Assembly (NCBI GenBank): GCA_027886175.1
Contig: JAJNNQ010000026.1
Span: forward strand, 22,288,001 to 22,352,000
Direction: 5' to 3'
Source: Phylloscopus collybita
Lineage: Eukaryota > Chordata > Aves > Passeriformes > Phylloscopidae
DNA: 64,000 nucleotides
Position numbers and translations under genes: made by a program. Below, piece after piece: positions 50,266 to 62,415 of this stretch. Numbering within the stretch: the first letter of the stretch is position 1; the number at the start of each line of letters is the position of its first letter. The notes beneath the pieces are model-generated. The model ran no database searches and was not told where the DNA came from. It worked only from the letters and a program-made list of their open reading frames with translations.

Positions 50266-53200
50266 TCATCTGTGTTCTTCCGGTGACAGAAGCAGAAATA
50301 CTATGCTACATCCAACAGTGTCATGCAGTGCTACTGGTAGTGTGGCCTTATTTTTGCTTATCTTTGCAGTCAAGTGTGAAGTGACCTTGAGACACTGAGA
50401 TTTTTCCTCTCAGTCTGTACCACCTGTGAGTCCCAGGAAAACTGGGCTCCTCCTTGCAGAAGTCTACTCCACTTGTCTGACTGAAGGTCCATGGAGGTGG
50501 GCTGTATAGCTGTCCTATGATTTCTAGGGTAGCTCTGCACTGATGATGTCCAGAGTACTGTGAGACTCCCTGCACCTCAGACATACATTTCACAGCAAAA
50601 AAATTCTACTTATTTATGTTCTTTGTTACCCCTGCAAACAGTTTTGTCCCGATCTGCACTTCCTTATCTTATGGCAGCTGTAGAGCTGTTCATAGCCGTG
50701 GGGTCTCCAGTGCCAGGACAGGGCCCTATCTCTTATCATCCCTTGCCTGCATTCCTCTGTGCTGTGTTCCATTTTTCCATTTCTCAAGGCTGATGCTATC
50801 ACTCCAGGGCTGTATTTCTCTACACTACATCACTGTGTTAGAGCCATAAATGTCTCATTCCACCTACAGAATAACTGTCTGCTAAAATATCTATACAGAA
50901 CCATGGTTGTATAACACAAAGAAACACAAAAGCAAAAGAAATTAACCACTGCCACCTGGTCAATTAGAGAAACTACTGTCACAGCTAGACCAAGCGAAAC
51001 CAAGCTACAAACATGTCAAGAAAAGCTCAGACAGAGCAAGCCGAACAAATCACAGTCACTCTGCCTTGCAGATTCAATACAAAGATCATGGTCTGCTACC
51101 CGAGAACAGCAATCCTATGCTGCAAGGACAAGGCTCTCATTCCTAGATCTATACATCCTGATTCCTGTTTTTTTTTCCCCCTTCCTCTGGGGAAAAAACC
51201 CCAATCTTCTTTCTCTTGTGAACAGATCAAGTTACCAGCATTTAACTTCTCCGGAAGTAATTCACTTGCTCCATGCCTGCTGATATCCTAATGTTAATTA
51301 ATAACTCTGAGCTGCTATTACCTGCTCACCTGCCACCATAGTCCAAATGGTTTGCTTTATCTCTGGAGAACTGCATGAGCATGCTGGATGTACCATGGAT
51401 CATGCCCATGAATATTAGATGTCAAAGTTTAAACATCCCATTAAACAGCTTGATTTCTCATTACAGTAACGGTATAGAGGCCTCAAAATTGTACATCCTT
51501 GATGGTGAGACCAGATTATTTTAAGCTGTAGCCTCACTCTTAAACTGCAGCTTCATAAAGAGACTCTGAGACAAGGCACAGCTTTGTGGTCATTGCAGCA
51601 ATATACAACTTAGCAATGCAAGCACTTTCATATTTTTGTTTCTGAAATGAAACAAATGTCATGCACCCATGACATTGCACAGTCCTACTTTTCAAGAGAT
51701 GGGGATGCTTTGCTTAGAATTTCAAGAGCTTTTCAGAGACTTTCCTTTGCTCACGGTCACTGGCAGCAGAGGGCATTGTGTCTTATTTTTAAGATGCTCA
51801 CCCAAATTATTCTGTTGTCTCCATTTTGGTATTTCTCAGTGACATAAGTTTCGACTAAAGGTCTAGTAAAGTCAGTTGAAGGACTTCTGATGTCAGTGGA
51901 TGCTGAGTTATTATAATTGTAACCTGGAACACTTCTATGTATTATCTTTCTGGTCTATTCTCATATCACACAAATAACATGAAGCAAGTTTTTATTTCAT
52001 TAACAAGAACTACTGTGTCAGATTTTGTCTACAGCCGTTTGCTTCCTGATCTCCCACACAATTCTTCTTGCTGATTTTCCTCCTTGCATCACTCCTTGCA
52101 TTTCTGTATAGCCAGTCAAGTGCGCTAATAATCCACATTATTTGTACACTGTTTCAAAACAATCCATCTCAGTCTTCTTTTTCCTGCTGGATGGTTTCCA
52201 TGAGGGCAGTTGCTCCATCACTAACCATGCTATGTTTCTCCGACCAGGCAGTCACCCAAAAGTCTGTAATTAAATTTGACTCATGTTTTCAAGTGTGGAT
52301 GAGATTCAGGACATATTGACTTATCCCTCTAAGAATCTACCTTCAGGATGTTTTTAAACTACCATCTGCCAATGCTACAAGCAAACCATTTCTGTCATTT
52401 TACTTGTGAATGTGATTTAAACAAACGTTTTTTGGTGTAAGGCCTTTCACAAGTTCTCTCCTTGGCAATTGTTTCCTGCACTCTTTAAATACATCCCAAA
52501 CTGAAGTCTAACCATACAGAGAAATTTAACTCTTTATTGCTAAAGCATAGTAAACAAATAGAGGTTACTGAGCTTACATTGCCAAGACTGCTCTCCCCAG
52601 ACACCACCAGCCTCAGCACATCCCCATGCTGCCTCCAGTGCCACAGAATACTCCCTGTGCATTGCAGCATGCCCTATGCAAAGTTTTCCATATACAGCTC
52701 AAAGGGTAGAAAAGCTTCTATACAGCATTTGTGGTTGTAACAGCCATCAGTCAACCACTGCACCAACATATCTCTGGCCAGAGCACCTCATGTTGCTGTA
52801 AGACAGGAGAAAGGACTGGGAAACGGGTTTGTCTGCGATGGAGGATGTGATGTACAGGACTCATAATTCAATCAAAAATAAATCGAAATAGAACATCAAT
52901 AACTATCAATAATAAATTGCATAATTAATTGCAATAATGTCTCATAGCTAAATTCATAGTCACAGTATATTTTCAAATTTTACTACTTTTGACAAGTTCA
53001 TCCTCCTGTCCCAACTTTGCCATGCATATGAATAGAACCACTTATAGGAAAAGTAAAAAACCTATGAGAGAGTCACTAGCATTTCTAATTGATTTCTTCT
53101 GTTTTAATAATCACAATCGACCCTCCTTGGGGGAGCAATTTCCTGGTGCTGGCAGAGGAGGCCTTCTGTAGAACTGCCAGCCTCTTCAATACAGTTCATT

Positions 53201-53717
53201 AACATAGCTAAAAGTCAACTTTTACGACCGTCATTTCAGAAACATCCATACTACAAATCATTTACTATTTCTGAGGAGAAGACCATGCTTGAAAATGAAA
53301 TGAGCACATTAACCCAAAAGGATCTGTCACTGCTTCATTTATTTCAGGTGAAATGCACATTTTTGAAACCAGATTTCTTTGAAGAAGCAACTGGTAACTG
53401 ACAATTCAGTTAGAATCAATATTTTTCTGTTAAGTTACTTAACAAACACTGTCTGGTTTCAATCTTTTCAAACCATACTTAACAGTCTACTTTATGAAGC
53501 AGTCAGGTATGAGCTTATGGGTCTGTTGGGCCATAAAATAAAAAAGCAGTGTCATGAAGATAAAGTGCAATGCAAATCTCCACAGCCCATACTCACATGA
53601 CTTTAATGCCAGCAATCTACATAATTCTTATTCTAGTACTTTACAGTTCTAGTCCCTCAAATTTTCCCCCAGAGTGATGTAGTGGATAGTGCTGATCCTT
53701 CTGTTTCTTGCTTTCAG

Positions 53718-53839
53718 CATCTCAAATCAAAAATGCTCTGAAAGAGAGACATCAGACCTCCTGGCCAAAGGAAGAGTTGTTTAAGACACTGGTGGTGAAG
53801 CTCATAATGACCAAAAGAAGCAGGAGGATAAGAAGAAGG
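53718..53839 (+). other. Candidate exon (weak)
   Basis: A strong acceptor (CTTCTGTTTCTTGCTTTCAG, ending 53717) is followed by 122 bases with one fully open frame and then a GTAAGA donor at 53840. The open frame starts with the last two bases of a codon and ends on a codon boundary. It includes ALKERHQTSWPKEELF and a basic tail (KRSRRIRRR). I recognise no protein family, and a frame of this length open by chance is not rare. Treat it as a splice-site-based guess; a non-coding RNA exon is equally possible. Confidence 0.18.
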
Positions 53840-54060
53840 GTAAGAAGTGCGGGAGAAGATCACCAAGCTGGTATCTGGACAAGACTCAGGTACATGAATC
53901 TGCCATCTCCCACAGGACACTGCCAGGCCACTCTCTTCCCACCCCACTCCTTATTCCACTGCCTGACATTTTCTGTCTTATATGAGAAACAGAGGCTGAA
54001 GAGACCTCACAGGGAGGGTGTTTCTTTTTATCTTTTCTGTTAGAGTTGGGATTAAATGCT

Positions 54061-54338
54061 TGAGAGACAGTGTTTCGTGTTCGGACTCAGATGTTTATTA
54101 ATTCTTATCTATGTTACAGTCTCACAAGCTGTGAGTTCTACCATCCAGACCCATGAAAAAAGAGGACTAGCCTACGCCCTAAAACCTCCATCTTGCTTTA
54201 TATATATATTACTATATTCTAAAACCTTAAACTCTAAGTTTTCCACCATGTGATATTGTGCACTTCTATTCAAACTACACACTCATAATCCCAGTGCTAT
54301 CATTCAATTTTGGAAGCCTTTTCCAAGGCCTCTGGTCA
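54061..54338 (-). mobile_element. Solo LTR, family C (ERVK-like)
   Basis: On the minus strand this 278-base unit begins TGACCAGAGGCCTTGG and ends CACTGTCTCTCA. The flanks AATGCT (54055-54060) and AATGCA (54339-54344) agree at five of six bases, fitting a 6-base class II duplication. A TATA box TATAAAG is the complement of 54196-54202, and AATAAA is the complement of 54094-54099, about 100 bases further along. There is no internal sequence next to it. It differs in sequence from families A, B, D, F and G. Confidence 0.83.
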
Positions 54339-54908
54339 AATGCAGTGTTTTTTGGGGGGTCAGTGCCTGTCAGCACAGAAAGTACCCAGGGTTCCAAAAG
54401 GAGAGGACCATCAAGGGACAATGAAAAGTACATCCCATTTACACAAAATAGCATGGAAATGCACCTTGCAGAAAGAATGTGGAGAGGCTAAATACGTAGT
54501 TAAAATTTGTTTTCCCACAGAAAAGCTTTAGACGATACCAAGTAACTCTCTCCAAATGAAGGAACTGCAAGCACTTAAACTGAGATAATTACCACAGTGG
54601 ACTTTGGGGTTTGTATATATTTGCATTAAAGGGTAATTATTTGTGGATTTCATTTGTATTTCAAAACGGACAGATAGTTGTCCTTTACAAGCCGAGCTTT
54701 ACTTTTTACTGGGCTGAACAAATTAAAAATTGTTAGAATTTTTCTGAGTGATCAAGTGAGGCTCTGACCCCTACAGACAAGAGGCCCTTGAGTAAGCTTA
54801 AAATGCATTTTTTCTTGTGTAAGTGACTAGAGTGTGTAAAGCACTGATAGCATAGCACATTAGGCAAACAAAATGAGTGGGCAAGAAAAGCTTATATGAA
54901 TGGACCAC
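54339..54908. other. Unannotated gap between LTR C and LTR A2
   Basis: AT-rich sequence without a recognised gene or repeat. The two LTRs on either side belong to different families, so this is not the inside of a provirus. Confidence 0.6.
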
Positions 54909-56000
54909 TGTCTTGGTTTGGAAAGACGGGTGTCTGCCAGGGAAAGCTGGAGTTTCCCTTAGAATGGGGAATGTAAACCCCTCACCCCCGCCAAATTATA
55001 ATTTTGCAATTAAGGGCTTTCAGGCAAAGATTTGAGAATAGGAATAACAGTTCCTTACTAGGAATATTTACAATACAAATGTAGTAGAAAACAAAACCAC
55101 CCAACCAAACAAACAACAAACAAACAACAATACTAGAAAACCCTGACAGAGTCAGGGCTACAACCTGACACCCCGTTGGTCAGGGCGTTGGAAGCAGTCC
55201 AAAAGTGAGTCCTCCTGGAGTGGCAGATGTGGTTCTGGTGGAGTAGAGATGATCCTGTGTTGCCACGGTTTGTGCCTGCCATGTTTTGGTTTCTGGAAAT
55301 TCTGTTCCCAGGACAGAACTGCTAAGCAAGGTCATGCTATTTGTAAGCTAAGATGTTTTTCCGTACGCTTTCCCATGGGAGGGACTTTGCGTGATGGTCT
55401 CTTCAGGTGACCAATGGTTCCAGGGGTCCCCACCTCTAAGGTGGGTGCTTTGTGAAAAGGTATAAAATAGGTTTGGACAATAAACCTCTGGCTCCTCCTG
55501 TGAGGAGTCCAGCAGCCTTCAGAATGAACTCGCGTCTCCTCCTTTGTGTCCGACAGCGACAATCCTGTAGAACAAGGGTCCAGTGATGGTGAGAAGGGGT
55601 CCAGTCTTCCTCCAGGAATCACGTAAAGCTAGATACTCTCTGTTCCTACGTCTCAGTTTTTTATCCAGGTAGGAATGGTTGGCTCCCCCCACTGGGTGGA
55701 GCATTTCACAATAGGATGATGGAATGTGGATGTTCTACTTTGGGGATGTGTGCTTTCAGGGGTGTCTTAATGACCCATGCAGAAAATATTAATGGTCCCA
55801 GCAGAAAATATTCCCCTGGAGGGAGGAGAGGCGTGAAAGAGATAAGAAACACTGCCCCACCTGGTTCTAACAGTTGGCCCGTTATCAGAAGGCATCCACC
55901 CCTCTCCCGCCGGAGTTACAAGAGATAAAGAAAAATATCTCCCCAAGTGCTTTTAAGAGATGAAATAGAATCCACACCCCTGGCTCCACAACCCAAGACA
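54909..56000 (-). mobile_element. Solo LTR, family A, copy A2, split by LTR B2
   Basis: On the minus strand it begins TGTCTTGGGTTGTGG (from 56000) and ends CAAACCAAGACA (at 54909), so the ends are perfect 8-base inverted termini (TGTCTTGG/CCAAGACA). Flanks ACCAC (54904-54908) and ATCAC (56001-56005) agree at four of five bases. It aligns along its length with copy A1 at 35818-36545. LTR B2 interrupts it; without B2 and one duplicated hexamer the LTR is about 782 bases, longer than A1. Part of the difference is a 22-base tandem duplication (55769-55790/55791-55812) and neighbouring extra sequence. No retroviral genes are adjacent. Confidence 0.92.
55258..55561 (+). mobile_element. Solo LTR, family B, copy B2, nested in LTR A2
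   Basis: A 304-base unit beginning TGTTGCCACGG and ending CAGCGACA, with the perfect 6-base duplication ATCCTG on both sides (55252-55257 and 55562-55567). TATAAAA at 55461-55467 is followed by AATAAA at 55479-55484, the close spacing seen in avian alpharetrovirus LTRs, where the poly(A) signal lies in U3. It is inserted in the opposite orientation to its host LTR A2. The undisturbed site can be seen in copy A1, where the hexamer occurs once (complement at 36209-36214). Confidence 0.95.
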
Positions 56001-59000
56001 ATCACCAACATTCTTCTTCAAGATACAAGTTTTGGAAGTGGAACAACTTTAAATCTCTTTACCCCTCTCTGTAGTTTCTCTTGGAGATTTTTTTACCATA
56101 GACAAAACAAGTAATCTCTGTTTCCATGAGATAATGTACCTAAAATCCCAAAAAGTAATCTATAGTCCCCGAGTTTCAGTGTGATTCTGGTTAAAAGGAC
56201 ATTTGACTTTTGTTCTTACTGCATTGAGATGAGGATTAAATTCAAGCTTTTCTCCATACATACTAATTTAGAGAAAGCTTCAAACCAAGACTACATTTAT
56301 TAAATATGGGCTGTAAGTGCATGAACTATAAATGCTTATAAATGCATAGCATTATGTTACCAAAGCATGTACAATGGATTAGCTGCAGATCTGTTGTTTC
56401 ATTAAAAATCTCTCTGTGCAACAAACCATTGAGGAATGAGGCGGGAGTGCCCTCTTGTGTTTACACAGGAACAATCTTAATGGTCATCCCACTCAAAATC
56501 ACTAAGTGGGGAAAATTCATCCACTCCTGTATCAAGCATCTCCAGACTGGCTGCAGATCAGGCGTACGTGTCTGTTCAGCATTGCAAAACTGATTGCTTA
56601 CTAGTTCAAACAAGGTTTCAGCCTCTTGTTTTGTCATGCAGTATTGTGCAGAACATTTCTCCTCCACCAGCTCTTCTGCTGCAACCTTCAGCAATCCGTG
56701 GTTTTGCACAGGCCCATGGCCCTGTCCCAAGCAGTGCATGGAGAAACATCGGCAAGAGCCACTGGCTTCCTCTCTACCTGATGTTCCCTCCCAGCGCCTG
56801 CAAGGCAAGTCCTGCTCTCCTGCCTTGGTTGCAGAAATGTAGGTATAAAGTAAGATCAAGTTACTGCAGGTCCTAGCGAGGTCTGTGGTAACTCAAAGTA
56901 GGGTGACAGCAGGAGAGGGACACATAGAGCTCGACCCACATGACTCCCGAAAGGAGAGGACATGGATAACCTCTCAGTCTGCTTCTGCCTACAACCAGTC
57001 TGATAGGCTGGGTAAGTTTTCAAACTCTGTGGCACTCCTAGTATAACATGTATTAATTATGCTAAAGCTATCTTAGTTTATCCCTTACTTGCATGTAATA
57101 GACAAACCCTACAATCAAGCTGTGTCACAAACTCCCACTTGCAGCCCATAGAAACTACTTACACATTACAATAAGCTGCAAAATCTTCAAGAGGAATGAA
57201 ATATATCAATTAACAGGGCAACTGGCACCAGCCAGGGTCACATGGTAATTCTGGCAACTGTAAGAACTCCTGTGGGAATAGTCAGCTGCATTACAGCAAA
57301 TATTAATGGTTTTCACTGTGCATGCAGCTACCAGGGCCACTCAGCAGCTTCTTCAGCCCCATCTGGCATCCTAAGCTCCCCTACACAACACCAGCTGCCC
57401 GTGGGCAGTGGGCTGCTTGCCTCATCTGAGAACAGGTAGTGTAGATACCTTTTTGTGTCTTGCACAACACCACCACAGGCTTCCACCTAGGAGTTCCTCT
57501 GGAGGAGGCTGAGTCAACTGCTATTCCCTGGAGGGGTGCACTCAGATGTGATGTGATGTGATCACTGGTGCCTCTGAAAACTCCCCCAGCACTGCTTTTC
57601 TGAGAAGGACTAGAGAACCTCCTGACCATTCCTGGCTCCCAAGAGGGCCTAGCTTAGGGATTGCAAAGGATGCTGAAAGGAGTACACCCTGAGACTCTGG
57701 CAGCAACTGGAGATTAAGGAGCACCAGAGGACTCATGTTAACTCAAGCTTCAGACCACAATTTCTCTGATCTGCAAAGGCCCTGTGTTTACAAATGGTGA
57801 GTGCTCATTACCTCTGGCAGAGCAATTGCTTCATGTCATTTGAAGTGCATGAAGAAATCTTGTCTGCCTGCATGTTTCCAGTGCTGACAAGGAGTGGCAG
57901 CCTTGTCCCATGTTTTCCCTACACAGCATATGCAAAACTGAGGACCAAAAACAAGGATGGCCTTGTCTTACTCTGCTCTCTGGTGTTGTGCACACAGAGG
58001 AAGCTTGCAAGTTCTGAAATGCTCAGGTCTTTCCCTCTGTAGCCCTGAGAGCTGGGTAAGCTCCATTGAGTTTTGGTGAACGTCCAAGGGAGCACAACCA
58101 GGCAAAGCAGGTTAGATCATAGGAGGGCCTTCAGCAGAAGCCACCTTGTATGAATCCTTCCATTACAGAAGGATGTAGTCTCTCTGGTATCAGGAGGGCT
58201 GTTACCCACTCCAGTCAAGAATATCAGGACAGGGAATGTGTGCTTGTGTACCTGGTAAAAATTTGCAATGCTATGAGTTCCCTCCTAAGAAGTTATCAAT
58301 ATTAGTTTACTTTCTCTCAAAGTTAACAAATTACTTACACAGTTGAAATGGCTTATTTGGGTTTCAATGAATATAATCATAGTTGTAAGATTAAGTATGG
58401 TGCCTGCCTCTTTCTGTTCTTTACAAATACAGACTTCCATCTTCAAACACTGAACACATTAGTCTTACATATCATATCCTAGGGCAGAGTATCACAATTG
58501 TGTTGCTCATTAGTAGGACCAGTCATAAATTTTACTGTTCAGAATATAAATTATTTCTTTAATTTAATTGTATTTAGACAAAGATAATTGTGTCTTCACA
58601 GTATGAGAGTAAATATCAGCAAACAGTAGAACAACAGACTTATTAAACCTCATATACTGTTTGTTTTAATGGTTGAATCCTTGCATTTAGGCATAATTAA
58701 ATAGGGGGTACACTGCATTTTGGAGGGATCAAGCATGAGGTTTCACACCATATTTATAGCAGCCTGAGTATTAGCTGGTGTCAGGGGACATCACCCTGCT
58801 CAATTCCCCAGCTCAGAGTTTTTGTTCCCACCACTTCCTTTCTGTTAAATGTAGTGGTTAGATGGTCACAGTTTAAGTCAGCTCAGGTGGCTGATTTGCT
58901 AGAAAACTAAAGTGGAAGAAAAATTTTAAAATGTTTTCATTGCACCAGGCTGCTTGTAGCAGCCTGTTGCAGTGACAGGGGAAGAGGGAAGAACAAGGTG

Positions 59001-61549
59001 ATCCCTTTCTAGGAGCTGATAAATTCTACTTAACTGTAAAGTTAAAACACTATAGAAAGTGCTGTTTGACCCCTCCCTATATGAAAAAAACTGAGCTGCT
59101 GAGAGAAAGACACATTCACAAAACGTGCTCACTTTTAAGAACAAGACAACATGGAAACGAAAATTCTACAACAAAAATTTTGAAAATTACCTGCATCCAT
59201 GCAAATTTCATAGAAGGAAAGAATTATGCACCATTGTAAGTGAAGACCTGATGCATAATTACATCTATTAAAATTAATATATTGGCACTGTAGCTATGGT
59301 AGTCACATTTTCCTACCTTTTTAATTAATTTAAAAAATTGTTTTATTATGAATACAATGAGTAAAATAATATGTATACCTATTTGATTTTCTTACTTTAG
59401 CAAATGAAACACTCCAAACAGTTGAAGAACTGTCTGAGAAATATCCACTTCAAACAGAGTGCCTCTTTCTTACCCAGAGTTCTGTACTGATCATATCCGA
59501 TTCAGTTCCAGATACTGGAATGCAGTTTTCCAACTTCTATTTTATTACAATAGTTCACATGGTATTTCATTTTAAAAAGAACAAAGTAAGTATGTGTTGT
59601 TTTTCCTAATTCTGTAGAGTGTGATTTTAGGATATTGTAAGAAATAAGGTATCATTCTAAGAAAGGCTCTGAAAGATGGCAATATTAAGAATAGTTCTGG
59701 TCAAAATAATCAAATAGCTCAGCAACCTTGTATTCTCTAAGAGCCAGAGGCAGACTTTTGTTGAGGAACATGAAGATATACTTCCTATTTAAAAATGGAT
59801 TTGACACTTAATTTGCCAAGACTGTATAAATATGACAGAAAAGCCTTTTCCCTATGCCTCATTAATTAATTAAGTGATTGCAAGTGATAGCAATAAATGG
59901 CTGGGTCATGCAGCTATGAGAAGAACATTAAATAGCAGATTGCTCTTCTCCCATCTTGTCACTTCAGTGCTTTCATCTCACCTGAATCTTTTCATCTCAT
60001 CACTTAAGGACGAGCAAAGCCGATAAGTAGCAATTATATAGCAATTAAATAAAATATATTATCTTCCAGTAATATGCTGTTTATGTGGAATAACATGGAA
60101 GAGATTTAAACACTGAGAGAAAATGCTGTTCCCAACCACTAACAAAGACTCAGACTGAAATTTCCCTTAAGTATTTTTGGGCATGCTGCTGCAGTAGTTC
60201 AAGATAATGAACGGTTTTGTTGCACAATAGAATAGTTACAATGATGTACTCCTAGAGACAGCACACAGCATTGCCTTTGTAAACAGAGGGAAAACTAGCT
60301 GAATTATTTAAAATTATTAACTAGTTTGCCTCCCTTAATACACCAACTTTGTAGCTTCTTTTAGGTAACCAAGTGGAGAGGGTTTGAGGGTTATTCTTGC
60401 ATAAAGCTTAGTTATGCTTTACTGTTAATTTTATCCATATGAACTGATTAGATTATGGCACCTAACCAAGTATAGTCAGTATAAGGTGACTTTGTACTTT
60501 TAGATTAACTTTGCAGCAGAAACCCCAAATATCTGCCACAGCTGTGCTCAACTTCAGAAAAGGGAGATACCTAAAAATGAAGATGTTGCTATAAACAAAA
60601 GTAACAGAACCCTCAGTGCACGTTAGATCCTCACAAGTAGGATGAAGACAGAGAGCACTCTCTTGAAGGCACAAAATCACCATTCAAGACTTGTACAATG
60701 GCAAAAGGAAACTTACGTACAGAGTAACGCTGTTTAGTTATCAAAACTAACAATATATCCCTTTTCAAATTCATGAATCTGACCCCCATGAGGAAGCCCG
60801 TTCAGAGAAAATTATGCCATGTAATTGCATTCATTTTTCACTTCTGTGTTCAGTGTGAAAAATCTGGGGAAATTCCCTGCAGCACACTATTTTTGAGGCT
60901 TTCATGAGGGAAGTTGCTTCCCACTTCTTGAAGATGCTGCAGTTTCAACAAGACTAAATTACGCTTTAGAGGAAGCTAGTGAAACGCAAACTCCTGATTG
61001 TGGCGTGTGAGCTCCTCCTTGAAATTGCTCTGGTGCTAAAGAAGGGCAAGTATTAAACAGAATTATAATGTTTTGAACAGGTTCTACAGAAATCCAAAAA
61101 ACTAAAGCCCACTAAGCCTCACATCTATTCCAGAGAAATAAGCAAAAAGCTTACTATAAAAAGTAGAATTAGTGTGTATCTAAATAATTATGATCTGTAG
61201 GGCAATGGTCAGAACACTTGGTAAACTCACATCACACTTATCATGAAGCATGTGATAATTTGATCTAGTGCATAGGTTCCCTAAAGCCTCTTAAAAAATT
61301 ATTTTGAGCAAACTAAGCAGACGTGTGATAAAAGGCAAAAGACAGGAAACAGAAGGTAGAAGCAAATGGTTAATTTTCACAGTGGAAGAAAACAACCACA
61401 GAAATCTGCATGACCTGCACTGGTGAACTTACTGAATTGATCTGCAATAGGTGGTATGCAGAGGGGTAAAAAGAAACTAGTAACCATTTATTTATTGCTG
61501 GTGCAAAAGCAGCTGCAGGAGCTTAAAAAGGCTGAGTGAGTACAACAGC
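56001..61549. other. Unannotated non-coding stretch
   Basis: No confirmed gene. A 132-codon minus-strand frame (56461-56859) and overlapping plus-strand frames near 56.6 kb resemble nothing I know. A small GATGT repeat lies near 57545. A weak exon candidate at 59401-59585 is listed separately. Confidence 0.5.
59401..59585 (+). other. Candidate exon (weak)
   Basis: A pyrimidine-rich acceptor (GATTTTCTTACTTTAG, ending 59400) precedes 185 bases with one fully open frame and a consensus GTAAGT donor at 59586. The frame enters with two bases of a split codon and leaves on a codon boundary after 61 codons. It includes ETLQTVEELSEKYPLQTECL and a hydrophobic FYFITIVHMVFHF stretch near its end. I recognise no protein. 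Its exit phase does not fit the entry phase of the 63738 candidate, so the two are not adjacent exons of one simple reading frame. Confidence 0.22.
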
Positions 61550-62415
61550 AACACATGAAATTCAACATAGATCAATACAAAGCACTGCTTACCAAGGAAA
61601 GCAAACACAACAGCAAATGCAAAGCGATGGGCTCTGGCTTTTATTGCTCCAATGTGAGATCCTGCAGTTATGACAGAGAGTTCTATGGAATTGTCAGCTC
61701 CATTCACAGAGCCAGCCAAAAAAGGACACCAGAGTTTAGGAAGCGCTAAGGAACTAAAAAAAGCAGAGAACATCATGGCAGCTCTGCATAAGCCCATGTC
61801 ATACCTGCTTCCTGAACAGACTGTATACTCTGGGAGTCCCATATCAAAAAGAAAGCAAAAGAAGTTGAAAGAAGATCAATGAGAGTTATGGTCAAAGGTA
61901 GGAACTAATTCCCCCATGAGGAATGATTAAACAAATGAGGTTTTCTCAGCCTGACGAAGAGATTAGAGGGTGGGAGCTCAATGAGGAGATGACTGTGGAG
62001 GGAAGGATTTCCCGCTGCTTCTTCTAAAAATGTGCTAAGAGTGAACAGAAAGCACATATAAAGCAAATTAAAGGAGATGCATTTTCCTGTAACACTAATT
62101 AAGCTCTGGTATTCCTTGCCATTGTTATTGGGGATGCTAAAATTTTATAAATGCTCTGGGGAAGACTGGACAAATTTATGGGTAGGAAATTAATGGAGGA
62201 TTGTTATATTCTCATGCACACAAAAATAATAACCCTCTATGAGATTTCCAAGCTTTATATTCCCAGAGGCTGGGCAAATACTTGGGGAAGGATGTGCTTG
62301 TTTTATCCTTACTCCCCTCCCTTTGGGCTACGTTTGGAAGCAGGATACTAGTGGGTGGTGGGGGTTGATAGACCTTTGATCTAACCCTGTAGAGCTGTTC
62401 TAACACTTTTATGAT
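61550..62415 (+). mobile_element. Ancient CR1 (L3-like) retrotransposon, 3' portion
   Basis: The plus strand follows the end of CR1 ORF2 and the CR1 3' region in order. Landmarks are CATGAAATTCAACATAGATCAATACAAAG (near 61555), GTCAAAGGTAGGAACTAATTC with GATTAAACAAATGAGGTTTTCTCAGCCTGACGAAGAGA (about 61890-61965), GGTATTCCTTGCCATTG...GGGGATGCTAAAA (62110-62140), and GGAAGACTGGACAAATTTATGGG. The end is GACCTTTGATCTAACCCTGTAGAGCTGTTCTAACACTTTTATG, which matches the usual CR1/L3 3' end. Frames are broken and the copy is clearly old. Frames of 64-116 codons here, on both strands, are relics or shadows of the LINE. Confidence 0.85.

Larger units (their letters stand above)
45574..54060. other. Unannotated non-coding stretch with an A32 run
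   Basis: No gene recognised. It includes the A32 tract at 45999, a 16-base tandem repeat at 50234, and a weak exon candidate at 53718-53839. Frames up to 122 codons (for example 49516-49884, minus) have no recognisable relatives. Confidence 0.5.

Noticed and set aside
56461..56859. 132-codon minus-strand open frame
   Set aside because: No known motifs; open frames occur on the opposite strand over the same interval, which is typical of chance.
61492..61842. 116-codon minus-strand frame
   Set aside because: Antisense shadow of the ancient CR1 element.
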